Positions 7,375 to 15,379 of a stretch of DNA of 28,119 nucleotides are shown here, piece by piece. The DNA is from WVWN01 sp964563535 (GTDB lineage Bacteria > RBG-13-66-14 > B26-G2 > WVWN01): assembly GCA_964563535.1 (NCBI GenBank), contig CAZLXP010000026.1, positions 1 to 28,119 on the forward strand, read 5' to 3'. The position numbers were made by a program, and so were the translations under genes. Below the pieces are notes generated by a model that had not been told where the DNA came from, did no database searches, and worked only from the letters and a program-made list of their open reading frames with translations. How positions within the stretch are numbered: position 1 is the stretch's first letter; each line of letters begins with the position of its first letter.

Positions 7375-8151
7375 TTAAGTACCCTCGTGCGTCCGGATGG
7401 ACGGGAGGTCTCGGTCGAAGAGTTGGTTGACCAACCTGATGAGGAGCGCGGCGCCCTGGCGGGCCAGCGCTAGGAGTTTTTCGAATTCGCCGTCGCTGAA
7501 GGGCCTTTCTTCGGCCGAGGCCTGGATTTCGACGATGCGGCCCGCGCCGGTAAGGGCGCAGCTCATGTCCACCGCCGCGTCGCTGTCCTCGGCGTAAGAC
7601 AAGTCGAGCAGCGGCCGGCCCGCGACGATGCCGGCGGATATCCCTACCACGACGTCGGAAAGGGGCAATCGGCCGCTTTCGTCCGATATATTGGAAGTCT
7701 TAAGGGCGTCGCGCAGCGCGACGTACCCGCCGGTGATCGCGGCGGCGCGGGTCCCGCCGTCGGCTTGGATGACGTCGCAGTCGACGACGACGCGCCGGTC
7801 CCCCAGCGCCGGCAAATCGGTTACGGCGCGTAGGCACCGGCCTACGAGCCGTTGTATTTCAACCGTGCGGCCCGGCGGCCGGGTGGTCCGGCCTTCGCGA
7901 AAAGACCTTGTATGCGTCGCCCGAGGCAACATAGAATATTCGGCCGTGACCCAGCCCCGGCCCGCGCCCTCGAGCCAGTTGGGGACGCCGCCCTCTATCG
8001 ACGCGGCGCAGATGACTTTCGTTTCGCCGACTTCTATAAGGCAAGACCCCTCGGCGTATTTCAGGTACCGGCGGGTTATTTTGACCGGCCGGAGCTGATC
8101 CGGCCGTCGGCCGTCGGCGCGTGTTATTTCTTTAGGCATGAATAACCCCAT
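7375..8151 (-). CDS. rph: ribonuclease PH
   Basis: The product (258 residues, or 254 if ATG 8139 is used) trims tRNA 3' ends by phosphorolysis as a hexamer. Family blocks are DGRRPDQLRPVKITRRYLKYAEGS, GETKVICAASIEGGVPNWL, GWVTAEYSMLPRATHTR, PGRTVEIQRLVGRCLRAV, VDCDVIQADGGTRAAAITG, DLSYAEDSDAAVDM and GRIVEIQASAEERPFS. They cover the Arg-rich phosphate site and the Asp metal ligands. Two in-frame ATGs exist (8151 and 8139); the second puts the family sequence nearer the N-terminus and has GGGG upstream, so either is possible. It heads the rph-tgt-propeller unit and diverges from the OsmC gene 35 bases away. Confidence 0.96.
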   Translation of the reverse strand: MGLFMPKEITRADGRRPDQLRPVKITRRYLKYAEGSCLIEVGETKVICAASIEGGVPNWLEGAGRGWVTAEYSMLPRATHTRSFREGRTTRPPGRTVEIQRLVGRCLRAVTDLPALGDRRVVVDCDVIQADGGTRAAAITGGYVALRDALKTSNISDESGRLPLSDVVVGISAGIVAGRPLLDLSYAEDSDAAVDMSCALTGAGRIVEIQASAEERPFSDGEFEKLLALARQGAALLIRLVNQLFDRDLPSIRTHEGT

Positions 8152-8186
8152 CCGTTGCCGGACGCCGGTGACGTAAGGAGGTTTAA

Positions 8187-8597
8187 ATGAAGGCCGAAGT
8201 TCATATGGTCAAAGGTTTGTCTTTCGTAGGCAAATCGGATTCCAATCATTGGTTGGCGATGGACGGCCTGCCGGAGGTGGGGGGAACCGGGGCCGCATCC
8301 CGACCCGTGGAACTATTGTTGATAGGGCTAGCCGGCTGCACCGGCATGGACGTCGCGTCCATCCTTTCCAAGAAAAAGGCTCGCCTCCAAGCGTTCAGCG
8401 TCGACGTGGACGCGACCCGCGCCGACGAACATCCCCAGGTTTTTACGGCTATAAGCGTAACGTACCGTTTGCAGGGCGAAGGGCTTAAGGAAGAAGACGT
8501 CGTCGAAGCCATCCGCCTTTCGCGCGAAAAATATTGCCCCGTCTCAGCTATGCTTTCGAAGGCTTGCGAGATCAGCTACGATTACAAGATCGCCTAG
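8187..8597 (+). CDS. OsmC-family thiol peroxidase-like protein
   Basis: The 136-residue product has the OsmC/Ohr fold signature: a first active-site Cys51 in LLIGLAGCTGMDVASIL and a second Cys117 in SREKYCPVSAML. Both are needed in the family to reduce organic hydroperoxides through a thiol/disulfide cycle. The start is firm, with a strong AAGGAGGT (8175-8182) just before ATG. Sequence details (GCTGMDV, YCPV) fit the YhfA-like OsmC group better than Ohr, so the physiological substrate is uncertain. It is a single gene, divergent from rph and followed by a terminator. Confidence 0.93.
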   Translation: MKAEVHMVKGLSFVGKSDSNHWLAMDGLPEVGGTGAASRPVELLLIGLAGCTGMDVASILSKKKARLQAFSVDVDATRADEHPQVFTAISVTYRLQGEGLKEEDVVEAIRLSREKYCPVSAMLSKACEISYDYKIA

Positions 8598-8610
8598 TCG
8601 GCCCGGTTTT

Positions 8611-8648
8611 CCCTCGAATGATAATCGCCGGTCCGCGAGGGCTTTTTT
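8611..8648 (+). terminator. probable intrinsic terminator after the OsmC gene
   Basis: CCCTCG (8611-8616) pairs with CGAGGG (8636-8641) and six T follow (8643-8648). The loop is long (19 bases), which lowers confidence. The T tract overlaps the convergent murI stop codon. Confidence 0.55.
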
Positions 8649-9465
8649 AGCGGATCGACGTTCGCCCTATTTCCACCCGCTCTACGCTGCCCGTCATCTC
8701 GGGCCATACAATGCGGCCGACGCGTTCGAAATCGTCGACGACGTCGGTAACGAAGTAGCGCGGCTTGGCCAATGAGGGCTCGGCGCGTTCTTCGCCGCGG
8801 GCGGCGAGGACTTCTCGCGCGGCGGTGGCCATCGTTTCCCCGGAATCTATCAGCGTAACGCCGGCGCCGGCGATTTCGGCCAGGACGGGTTTCAGTACCG
8901 GGTAATGGGTGCAACCTAATATCAGCGTATCGATTCCCTGCTCGAGAAGGGGCGTCAGGTACTCCTGGGCTACGGCCTTCACGATAGGGCCTTTCGTCCT
9001 ACCCTCTTCGACCAGCGGTACGAACAAAGGGCACGCCCGGCTGAAGACCGTCGTACCTCTGTCGAGGGCGGCGACGGCCCGCGGATAAGCGCCGCTTTGT
9101 ATCGTCGCGCGCGTACCGATGACGCCGACGCGGCGGAGGTTGCTCGCGCCCAGCGCGGCCCGCGCGCCCGGTTCGATTACGCCCCACAGCGGGACGTCTA
9201 CCATCTCGTCGAGGACGTCGAGCGCCGTAGCCGACGCGGTATTGCAAGCGATAATGACGAGCTTCGGCCGAAAGTGGAGTAGGAACTCGACGCACTCGCC
9301 GGCGAAGCGTTTGACGGTCGCCGGCGATTTCGACCCGTAGGGAACGCGGGCGGTGTCGCCCAGGTAAATAATCTCCTCGTGGGGGAGGGCCCGGTTCACT
9401 TCGCGGGCCACGGTCAGGCCCCCGACGCCGGAGTCGAAGATGGCGATGGGAGCGTCGGCGGTCAT
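8647..9465 (-). CDS. murI: glutamate racemase
   Basis: The 272-residue enzyme interconverts L- and D-glutamate for peptidoglycan. Motifs: IFDSGVGGLTVAREV with Asp11, GDTARVPYG, IIACNTASATA with catalytic Cys74, PLWGVIEPG, GVIGTRAT and GCTHYPVL with catalytic Cys185 and His187. The start at ATG 9465 forms an ATGA overlap with the stop of the GerMN gene and has AGGAGAG upstream. The frame stays open for another 196 codons upstream, but that stretch is Arg-rich shadow sequence over the GerMN gene. It is the last gene of the smpB operon. Confidence 0.96.
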   Translation of the reverse strand: MTADAPIAIFDSGVGGLTVAREVNRALPHEEIIYLGDTARVPYGSKSPATVKRFAGECVEFLLHFRPKLVIIACNTASATALDVLDEMVDVPLWGVIEPGARAALGASNLRRVGVIGTRATIQSGAYPRAVAALDRGTTVFSRACPLFVPLVEEGRTKGPIVKAVAQEYLTPLLEQGIDTLILGCTHYPVLKPVLAEIAGAGVTLIDSGETMATAAREVLAARGEERAEPSLAKPRYFVTDVVDDFERVGRIVWPEMTGSVERVEIGRTSIR

Positions 9466-10079
9466 CTCTCCTTCCGCCCCTGGGGCGGCGGGTAGACGTA
9501 CCGGCCGAGCTCGCCGTAGATGGGGAAACCGGCGGCGATATGGCCGCCTTCCCCCGCCAGCGTGCGGTACGCGCGGCTGTCGATAAGGACGACGACGCCG
9601 TCGACGCCGGCGACGTTGGCGGTGACCGTCCGGTAGAGTGAGTTCAGGGCGAATAGTTCGCCGGTGGAACCGAAGCTTTTCGATTTTATACGTTCGTCGA
9701 AGTTGAGGAGCGCGACGTCGTCGCGGATGAAGACCGATTTTAATTGGGCGTCGGGGGGAAGGGTAGGGGAGAGCTCGGCCGACCGCGGCCCGCCGATGAG
9801 CGCCCCGACGACGAGGCGGGTGCGTTCCTCGGCCGTGTCGGCCGGGCCGACGTCGCGGCGCTCGGCGACCAGTTTGGTATACTCGGCGTCCGCGAAGAAG
9901 ATATCGGCGCCCGGGGCCGGCGCCGAAACGGCCGCGGCCTTTTTTTCCTCTTGCGCCGTCAAGCCCGTGATTATTGTCGCGCGATAGCGGAACGCCGCCC
10001 AGACGAGGGCTATCATCGCGGCTACGGCGACGCCGGCCGCCGCCGTTTTCCAAATCCGGCGTTTACGGTTTTCGGCCAT
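9462..10079 (-). CDS. membrane-anchored GerMN-domain protein
   Basis: The 205-residue product has a basic N-terminus (MAENRKRRIWK) and one membrane helix (about 11-29), then an Ala/Pro-rich spacer, then a GerMN-type domain (about 58-190). That domain has the typical blocks TRLVVGALIGGP, LPPDAQLKSVFIRDDVALLNFDERI, STGELFALNSLYRTVTAN and GVVVLIDSRAY. GerMN domains occur in spore germination proteins and in cell-envelope lipoproteins such as LpqB, and are thought to bind wall components. Lying between rmuC and murI and near an AMIN amidase, a peptidoglycan-related role outside the inner membrane is likely. The stop overlaps the murI start. Confidence 0.85.
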   Translation of the reverse strand: MAENRKRRIWKTAAAGVAVAAMIALVWAAFRYRATIITGLTAQEEKKAAAVSAPAPGADIFFADAEYTKLVAERRDVGPADTAEERTRLVVGALIGGPRSAELSPTLPPDAQLKSVFIRDDVALLNFDERIKSKSFGSTGELFALNSLYRTVTANVAGVDGVVVLIDSRAYRTLAGEGGHIAAGFPIYGELGRYVYPPPQGRKER

Positions 10080-10088
10080 ACGGTCAGC

Positions 10089-11147
10089 TTAGTCGAAAAG
10101 CTGGGTGGACTCGTCGCCGGGCAACGCTTCGCCCGGCTCTTCCTTATCTATTTTTCCGGCGGCGGCGAGACGGTCCTGGAAGCCGGCCAAAGCCCGGCTC
10201 GCGTCGTCGTATTTGTTGCTCGCGTCGCGCAGGTGTTTTCCCGTTACCCGGAAGAGGTCGTAAAATTTGTTCAGCTCGTCGGCCAGGCGCCTGAGCTCGG
10301 CAACTACCGTGGCCGCCCGTCCCTCCAACGCCATCCCTTGGAGGCCCAGCGCCACCGTAACGAGGTAGAGGTATACCGTCGCCGGCGAAACGGGAAAGAC
10401 GCGTCTTCCGGCACCGTATTCGAACAGGTCGCCGTCGACTACCGCCGTCTGGTAGTATATATTCTCCGAGGGTAGATACATGAGCGCGAAGTCGTACGTG
10501 CCGAGGTCCGGCCGTATATACTTGGCGGCGATCTCGTCGATCTTGTCTTTTACGGCGCGGACGAAATCGCGCCTGCAACCGGGCCGCTGCTCTTCCGGGG
10601 CGCTCGTCATGCGCTCGAAGCTCTCCAACGGGAATTTGGCGTCCACCGGCACGTATTTGGTTCCGATTTTGACGGCGAAGTCCACCGCCGCGCCGGCCAG
10701 CGGGAACTGGCGGCGATATTGCTTGGGGTGGAGCAATTGCGCCAGGACGTTGTCCAATAAAACTTCGCCCACCGCGCCGCGGGCCTTGGGGGGTCGCAGC
10801 AATTCTTCGAGTTTTTTGATGTCGCGGCCGAGCTCGAGCACCCGGGTCGACGATTCGCGGATTTCCCCCACCCCCTGGTGGACGGAGGCAATGGCGTCGC
10901 CCGCGCTGGCCAATTGTTGGCTTATGCTTTGGGTGGTGTTGGCGAGGAGGTTGGTAAAGCTGTCGAGGCGGTTATCCATCGCCTGGCGGAGCGTGGCGAC
11001 GTCCGCGCCGGTGGCGCCCAAACCCTGCGCCCGGGCGACGTTGTCCTCCACCCGCCGGAGGGAGCCGCGGCCCAGCCACAGCGCCGCGGCCGCGGCCAGC
11101 AGGGCGAATACGGCGACGATGCCCAATATGATTTCGATTCCGCTCAC
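10089..11147 (-). CDS. rmuC: RmuC-family DNA recombination protein
   Basis: The 352-residue product starts at GTG 11147, six bases after the amidase stop. An N-terminal membrane helix (about 3-25) is followed by a helical coiled-coil region (about 30-110) and the RmuC nuclease-like core: IKKLEELLRPPKARGAVGE, LLDNVLAQLL, VPVDAKFPLESFERM, RPDLGTYDFALMYLPSENIYYQ and PVSPATVYLYLVTVALGL. The core belongs to the PD-(D/E)xK-like superfamily and limits recombination at inverted repeats in E. coli. It is an unusual passenger in an operon otherwise devoted to the cell wall and trans-translation. The C-terminal 30 residues are acidic and specific to this protein. Confidence 0.93.
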   Translation of the reverse strand: MSGIEIILGIVAVFALLAAAAALWLGRGSLRRVEDNVARAQGLGATGADVATLRQAMDNRLDSFTNLLANTTQSISQQLASAGDAIASVHQGVGEIRESSTRVLELGRDIKKLEELLRPPKARGAVGEVLLDNVLAQLLHPKQYRRQFPLAGAAVDFAVKIGTKYVPVDAKFPLESFERMTSAPEEQRPGCRRDFVRAVKDKIDEIAAKYIRPDLGTYDFALMYLPSENIYYQTAVVDGDLFEYGAGRRVFPVSPATVYLYLVTVALGLQGMALEGRAATVVAELRRLADELNKFYDLFRVTGKHLRDASNKYDDASRALAGFQDRLAAAGKIDKEEPGEALPGDESTQLFD

Positions 11148-11153
11148 GGTTTT

Positions 11154-12395
11154 TTAACGGCTGGCGGAGCCCATTTTCTTCTCGTACGTTTCTTTATAAG
11201 TTCTAATGCCGTCGAAGACCGCCGCGGCGACCTTTTGCTGCCACCCCGGGTCGGTCAGTAATTTTTCTTCCGTCCCGTTTGATATGAAGGCTGTCTCCAG
11301 TAAAATCGACGGCATCTCGCACCCCACGAGGACGAAGAACGGCGCTTGCTTGACCCCTCGGTCGCGCAGGCTGAGCTTTTTTATTAACTCCTCCTGGCAA
11401 CAGTGGGCGAGTTCCGACGATTCCTGAAGGTATTCGTTCTGGGCGAGCATGGAGAGGATAAAGTTAAGGCTGGCGGGGTCCGCCGCGAAGTTCGGGTTCT
11501 CGGCTAAGAAGTCCTCGTTTTCCGCGATGGTGGCGGCGCGTTCCCAATCGTTCCAGGATTCGGAGAGGAAATAGGTCTCGGTTCCGCCTACTTTGGCGTT
11601 AAGTACGGCGTTGTTATGAAGGTCGATGAAGAGGTCGGCTTTGACCGCGTTGGCGAGGCCGGTGCGGTCGCGCATGAATACGTGGCTGTCGTCGACGCGC
11701 GTCAAGACGACCCGGACGCCGAGCTTGTCGCGGAGCAACCGGGCCAGCCGCAGCGAGATCTGGAGGTTGACGTCTTTTTCGACCGTGCCGCGGGGTCCCT
11801 CGGCGCCTGTGAAGTGGCCGCCGTGGCCCGGGTCGATGCAGATGGTATCGATTATCGTCGGCGTGGCATCCGGTTTTATTTCTTTGGCCGAGGTCGGAAA
11901 TTCGCCCTTGGCCGCGACGACGGGTTTCTCTTTTATCGGTTCCGGTTGCTTCTGGGGGGTTTTGGCAGGGGCCGCGGTCGGCGGCTTTTTGTAGATTTTG
12001 AAGAATATCTGCGGCGGCGTTTTGAGCGACTTACCCTCGTAATTTTTGGCGCCTTTACCGAGCGTAACGTAGATGTAGGCCCGGCCTTTTACGGTGGCCG
12101 ACGTGACTTTGTTGACGACGCCCACCGGCTCGTCCAACTTGGCCGCCCCCGCCGAGACCGCGCAGTCGTCTATCACCAGCGCCAATCGGCCGTCTTCGGT
12201 CGCGCTAACTTTGAACACGGAAGGCTTCTGGAGTTTCACGATTACCGCGGTGTAGTCGGTATAATTCCGCACCGCCAGGCCGGTAACGCGGTTGGCGGCG
12301 AAGGCCGCAGCCGGCATCAGCGCGGCCGCGGCCGCGATCGCGACGGCGGCGCGGCAACGTCTCGCCTTAACGCCTTCGACGGCCGCGAGGTTCAT
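11154..12395 (-). CDS. N-acetylmuramoyl-L-alanine amidase with AMIN domain
   Basis: The 413-residue product starts at ATG 12395 inside the smpB 3' end (29-base overlap); an ATG at 12464 would add 23 basic residues before the signal peptide. Signal peptide: about residues 13-34 (AAVAIAAAAALMPAAAFA). The AMIN domain (about 35-135) targets septal peptidoglycan in AmiC-type enzymes. A Pro/Lys/Ala linker (about 137-180) leads to the Amidase_3 domain with zinc ligands His191 (IDPGHGG), Glu206 and His260 (IDLHNNA) and catalytic Glu367 (ILLETAFISN). It should cut the amide between MurNAc and L-Ala in the periplasm during daughter-cell separation or turnover. The domain order matches AmiC-like proteins but the symbol is not certain. 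Confidence 0.94.
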   Translation of the reverse strand: MNLAAVEGVKARRCRAAVAIAAAAALMPAAAFAANRVTGLAVRNYTDYTAVIVKLQKPSVFKVSATEDGRLALVIDDCAVSAGAAKLDEPVGVVNKVTSATVKGRAYIYVTLGKGAKNYEGKSLKTPPQIFFKIYKKPPTAAPAKTPQKQPEPIKEKPVVAAKGEFPTSAKEIKPDATPTIIDTICIDPGHGGHFTGAEGPRGTVEKDVNLQISLRLARLLRDKLGVRVVLTRVDDSHVFMRDRTGLANAVKADLFIDLHNNAVLNAKVGGTETYFLSESWNDWERAATIAENEDFLAENPNFAADPASLNFILSMLAQNEYLQESSELAHCCQEELIKKLSLRDRGVKQAPFFVLVGCEMPSILLETAFISNGTEEKLLTDPGWQQKVAAAVFDGIRTYKETYEKKMGSASR

Positions 12396-12840
12396 CTTTA
12401 TCGGTAACCGCACGCGAGTCTTGTATGGTTTCGTCTTTTTCCCGGATCTTATCCCGTTTATCATATTTTTTCTTGCCGCGGGCGAGGGCTATTTCTACTT
12501 TGGCGTAACCTCCCGAAAAGTATACTTTTAACGGTACGAGCGTTACACCCTTTTGGGAGATGGCGCGGGCGATGCGGTTTATTTCGGCCCGGCTGAGGAG
12601 CAGTTTCCGCGGCCGTCGCGGGTCGAGGTGGAACGCGGGGCTTTTGTCGTATCGCGTGATATGGAAGTTATATAAAAAAATCTCGCCCCCCTCCGGGGCC
12701 CCGTACGCCTCGCCCAACGACGCGCGACCAGCGCGCAACGACTTTACTTCGGCGCCGGCTAACACCAGGCCGGCGTCGTACGTCTGCAATATCTCGTATT
12801 CGTACCGGGCCCGGCGGTTCGTTGCCACTACGCGGTCCAT
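12367..12840 (-). CDS. smpB: SsrA-binding protein SmpB
   Basis: The 157-residue product binds tmRNA and brings it to stalled ribosomes in trans-translation. It shows TNRRARYEYEI, GLVLAGAEVKSLRAGRASLGEAY, the YNFHITRYDK segment, RPRKLLL, VPLKVYFSGGYAKVEIALARGKKKYDKRD and a basic, flexible C-terminal tail that enters the mRNA channel. It is the first gene of the operon behind the promoter at 12874-12902. No tmRNA gene was seen in the window. A GAGG about 17 bases before ATG is too far to be a good ribosome site. Confidence 0.97.
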   Translation of the reverse strand: MDRVVATNRRARYEYEILQTYDAGLVLAGAEVKSLRAGRASLGEAYGAPEGGEIFLYNFHITRYDKSPAFHLDPRRPRKLLLSRAEINRIARAISQKGVTLVPLKVYFSGGYAKVEIALARGKKKYDKRDKIREKDETIQDSRAVTDKDEPRGRRRR

Positions 12841-12873
12841 ATCGCTTTTTTAGTTCCTCGTAAAATATAGGTG

Positions 12874-12902
12874 AATATATTATCGCGCGGGGGTTTAGTC
12901 AA
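12874..12902 (-). promoter_or_regulatory. promoter of the smpB-amidase-rmuC-GerMN-murI operon
   Basis: On the minus strand TTGACT (12897-12902) and TATATT (12874-12879) each match five of six consensus bases and are spaced by exactly 17. The site is 34 bases upstream of the smpB ATG. Confidence 0.75.
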
Positions 12903-12919
12903 GGGAAATGGATTAACGA

Positions 12920-12939
12920 ACCTCGGGTGACCCTCAGGT
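12920..12939 (+). promoter_or_regulatory. imperfect palindrome upstream of sppA promoter
   Basis: The arms ACCTcGGGT and ACCCtcAGGT flank a central G, a near-perfect dyad about 20 bases long. It lies six bases before the candidate -35 box of the sppA-like gene and next to the divergent smpB promoter, so it is placed like an operator. No regulator is identified. Confidence 0.3.
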
Positions 12940-12945
12940 AACGGG

Positions 12946-12974
12946 TTGCGGAAAAGCGGATATTAAGCTACTAT
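12946..12974 (+). promoter_or_regulatory. candidate promoter of the barrel-SppA gene
   Basis: TTGCGG (12946-12951) and TACTAT (12969-12974) are 17 bases apart; they match consensus at three and four positions. TATAAA overlaps at 12972-12977. A strong GAGGAGG (12994-13000) and ATG 13008 follow. Confidence 0.45.
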
Positions 12975-13007
12975 AAACAATACGCTTCCGTCCGAGGAGG
13001 TTGGCGC

Positions 13008-15347
13008 ATGAGGATTTCGTTTTTTTTAGTTATATCGTTGGTCGCGGGGGCGTCGGCGGCGTCCGCGTTCGACGTATATTCATATTGGGAACCGCCGCTG
13101 GTCGGCGCCGGCGGCTCGGCGGCGGTGGCGGACGACGCCACCAGCGTCCCGTTGAACCCGGCGGGCTTGGCCGCGGCGCACGGCTTTAACGGCTATATCT
13201 CTCGTCACGTGCGGGATTTGGGGCCCGGGGATTTCCACGGCTATCTCGAAACCCCGGTCGGCGGCTTCGGCTACGATTGGACGGACGCGCGGGACGAAAA
13301 CGTGCGCGCCAGCCGTTTTAGTTGGACCTACGGCGCGCCGGTATACAGGTGGGTCGGTTTGGGCGCGGGCCTGAATCGGCTGGCCGCGTCGAAGCCCTAT
13401 CTTACTTCGGCCTGGACCGTTGACGCCGGCGTACTCCTTCGGCCCAGCCCGTTCATCTCGTTTGGCGCTACGGCACGTAACTTGAACGAACCCAGGTTCT
13501 TACGCCGGGTGGAAGGGCGGACGTACGTCGCGGCGTTGGGGGTTAGGCCGGGATGGGAGCGGCTGACGCTCAGCTGCGACGTAGGCTGGCGCGAGCGCGA
13601 CCCGCTGGACGAGACTAGCTTCCGCGGCGCCGTCGACGTCGAGCTCGTCGACGGCCTTACGTTGGGCGCGGAAGCCGACGACGACCGGAATTTCGGCGTC
13701 GGCTTGAGCGTGGCCTTCCCGTACGTCGGCGTCGCTTACAGCGCGCGGCTCGACGACGAGCGGGAATACACGGGCGACGACGCCAGCCTCCGTTTCAATC
13801 TCGAGCGGCGGCGTTCCGTCTTTACGTTGGGCAAGGGTTACGCCGAATTCGACATCGCCGGCGACTTAGCGGAAACCAGGGGCGGTTTTTCGTTACTGGG
13901 CGGTAAGGGAGTCGGCGGCCGGGACCTCGTTCGGCGCCTTAAGTCGGCTCGCGAGGATAAGAGCGTTAAGGGTATATTGATACGTGTCGGCGACGTCGAC
14001 CCGGGCTTCGGTTCGGGCGTCAGCGCTTTGGTGCAAGAGATACGGGCCGCGATAAAAGACGTTCGCGCCGCGGGTAAAAAGGTATACGCTTATATCGAGG
14101 TCGTGGACCGGCCTGCCGGGTATTATATAGCGTCGGCCGCCGACATCGTCGCGATGCCGGCGGGCGGTTACTTCGGCGGCGTGGGAACTTATATGACGAT
14201 GTGGCGCGTAACCGGTCTCACCGGGCGCTACGGCGTGGAGTGGGATTACCTGACCGCCGGGGATTACAAAGGGGCTTTCCATATAATCGGGCCCGAGCCG
14301 ACCGAAGCCATGGAACGCGAGGTCGGAGAGCTCGTGGAGGACGGGTACCAGCAGTTCGTCGGCGACGTCGCCGCGGACCGGGGCCTGACGGCCGAGAGGT
14401 TCCGGGAGCTTTGCGAAGGGCGGCCCTTGACGGCGGAGGAGTGCCGCGACGCCGGCCTCGTGGACGAGGTTGCCCGTTACGAGGACCTCAAAGACGTAAT
14501 CGCCCGCGCCGAAGGAGCGGAGCGAGTTGCGACGACGAAAGTTTCACCGCGCGAGGGGTGGCGCGACAGGTGGGGTATGCCCGGGTCCGTTCGGGTTATT
14601 ATAGCTGAAGGGTCCATTACCGCGGGGAAGAGCGGGCGCTCGTTTATGACGGGCGGCCGTAATATAGGGGAGGATACTCTCGTGAAGCAATTGCGCGAGG
14701 CTCGCGAGGACCGGGACGTAGGGGCGATCGTGTTGCGGGTTAACTCCGGCGGCGGCGACGCGCTGGCCTCCGAAAATATCTTCGACGAGGTCTTGAAATG
14801 CCGCGCCGATGGTAAACCCGTGGTCGCCTCTATGGGCGACGTGGCGGCGTCGGGCGGGTACTTTATCGCCTGCGGCGCGGAGTATATATTCGCCGAGCCG
14901 GCGACGTTGACCGGGTCTATAGGCGTCGCGTTCGCGAAGCCCGCGCTGGAAGAGTTTTACCGGAGATACGGGATAGCGCGCGTTCCGGTAAAATCGCACG
15001 AGCATGTCGACGCCCTCACGTACCACCGGCATCTCACCGAAGAAGAAGAAACATGGGTAGCCGGAATGGTTCAAAATGTGTACGTCAGGTTTTTGGGCGT
15101 CGTCGCCCGGGCGCGAGGTATGGACCCGGCGAGGCTCGAGGAGTTAGCCGGCGGCCGGGTCTACACCGGCGCCCGGGCAAAGGAGCTCGGCCTGGTAGAT
15201 GAACTGGGCGGCCTCGACGATGCGGTTGAGTACGCGCGCGGGAAAGGAAACCTTGCCGCGGACGCGCCGCTCGAGTACGTAGGCCCGGGCGGCGCCTTCT
15301 GGGAACGCGCGCCTGCCGCCGCGGCGACGCTGTTCGGTATTAACTAG
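13008..15347 (+). CDS. sppA: barrel-like domain fused to signal peptide peptidase SppA
   Basis: The 779-residue product starts at ATG 13008 after GAGGAGG. A signal peptide (1-20) leads into about 250 residues of alternating beta-strands that open with WEPPLVGAGGSAAVADDATSV and NPAGLA, the N-terminal pattern of PorV/FadL-like outer-membrane barrels. From about residue 285 there are two S49 domains. The first has the KGILIRV core and the general base Lys421 (AGDYKGAFH). The second has VNSGGG, the nucleophile Ser615 (DVAASGGYFIA) and TGSIGV. The Lys-Ser spacing (194) is close to that of E. coli SppA (200), so the protease should be active. SppA usually has a simple membrane anchor; here a barrel-like domain takes its place. 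Function is probably degradation of signal peptides or envelope proteins. A run of eight T (13020-13027) lies in the signal peptide codons. Confidence 0.93.
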   Translation: MRISFFLVISLVAGASAASAFDVYSYWEPPLVGAGGSAAVADDATSVPLNPAGLAAAHGFNGYISRHVRDLGPGDFHGYLETPVGGFGYDWTDARDENVRASRFSWTYGAPVYRWVGLGAGLNRLAASKPYLTSAWTVDAGVLLRPSPFISFGATARNLNEPRFLRRVEGRTYVAALGVRPGWERLTLSCDVGWRERDPLDETSFRGAVDVELVDGLTLGAEADDDRNFGVGLSVAFPYVGVAYSARLDDEREYTGDDASLRFNLERRRSVFTLGKGYAEFDIAGDLAETRGGFSLLGGKGVGGRDLVRRLKSAREDKSVKGILIRVGDVDPGFGSGVSALVQEIRAAIKDVRAAGKKVYAYIEVVDRPAGYYIASAADIVAMPAGGYFGGVGTYMTMWRVTGLTGRYGVEWDYLTAGDYKGAFHIIGPEPTEAMEREVGELVEDGYQQFVGDVAADRGLTAERFRELCEGRPLTAEECRDAGLVDEVARYEDLKDVIARAEGAERVATTKVSPREGWRDRWGMPGSVRVIIAEGSITAGKSGRSFMTGGRNIGEDTLVKQLREAREDRDVGAIVLRVNSGGGDALASENIFDEVLKCRADGKPVVASMGDVAASGGYFIACGAEYIFAEPATLTGSIGVAFAKPALEEFYRRYGIARVPVKSHEHVDALTYHRHLTEEEETWVAGMVQNVYVRFLGVVARARGMDPARLEELAGGRVYTGARAKELGLVDELGGLDDAVEYARGKGNLAADAPLEYVGPGGAFWERAPAAAATLFGIN

Positions 15348-15379
15348 CGCTCATATCTTCCACATGCGGAGGTCCCACG

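Noticed and set aside
9466..10053. N-terminal extension of murI by 196 residues
   Set aside because: The stretch is Arg- and Gly-rich shadow sequence over the GerMN gene; the family begins at MTADAPIAIFDSGVGG with a ribosome site and an ATGA overlap.
11616..12407. 263-codon plus-strand frame over the amidase
   Set aside because: Antisense to a gene with complete zinc and catalytic motifs; low-complexity RRG-type product.
12396..12464. Longer amidase start at ATG 12464
   Set aside because: It would overlap smpB by 98 bases and put basic residues before a normal signal peptide; ATG 12395 fits better.
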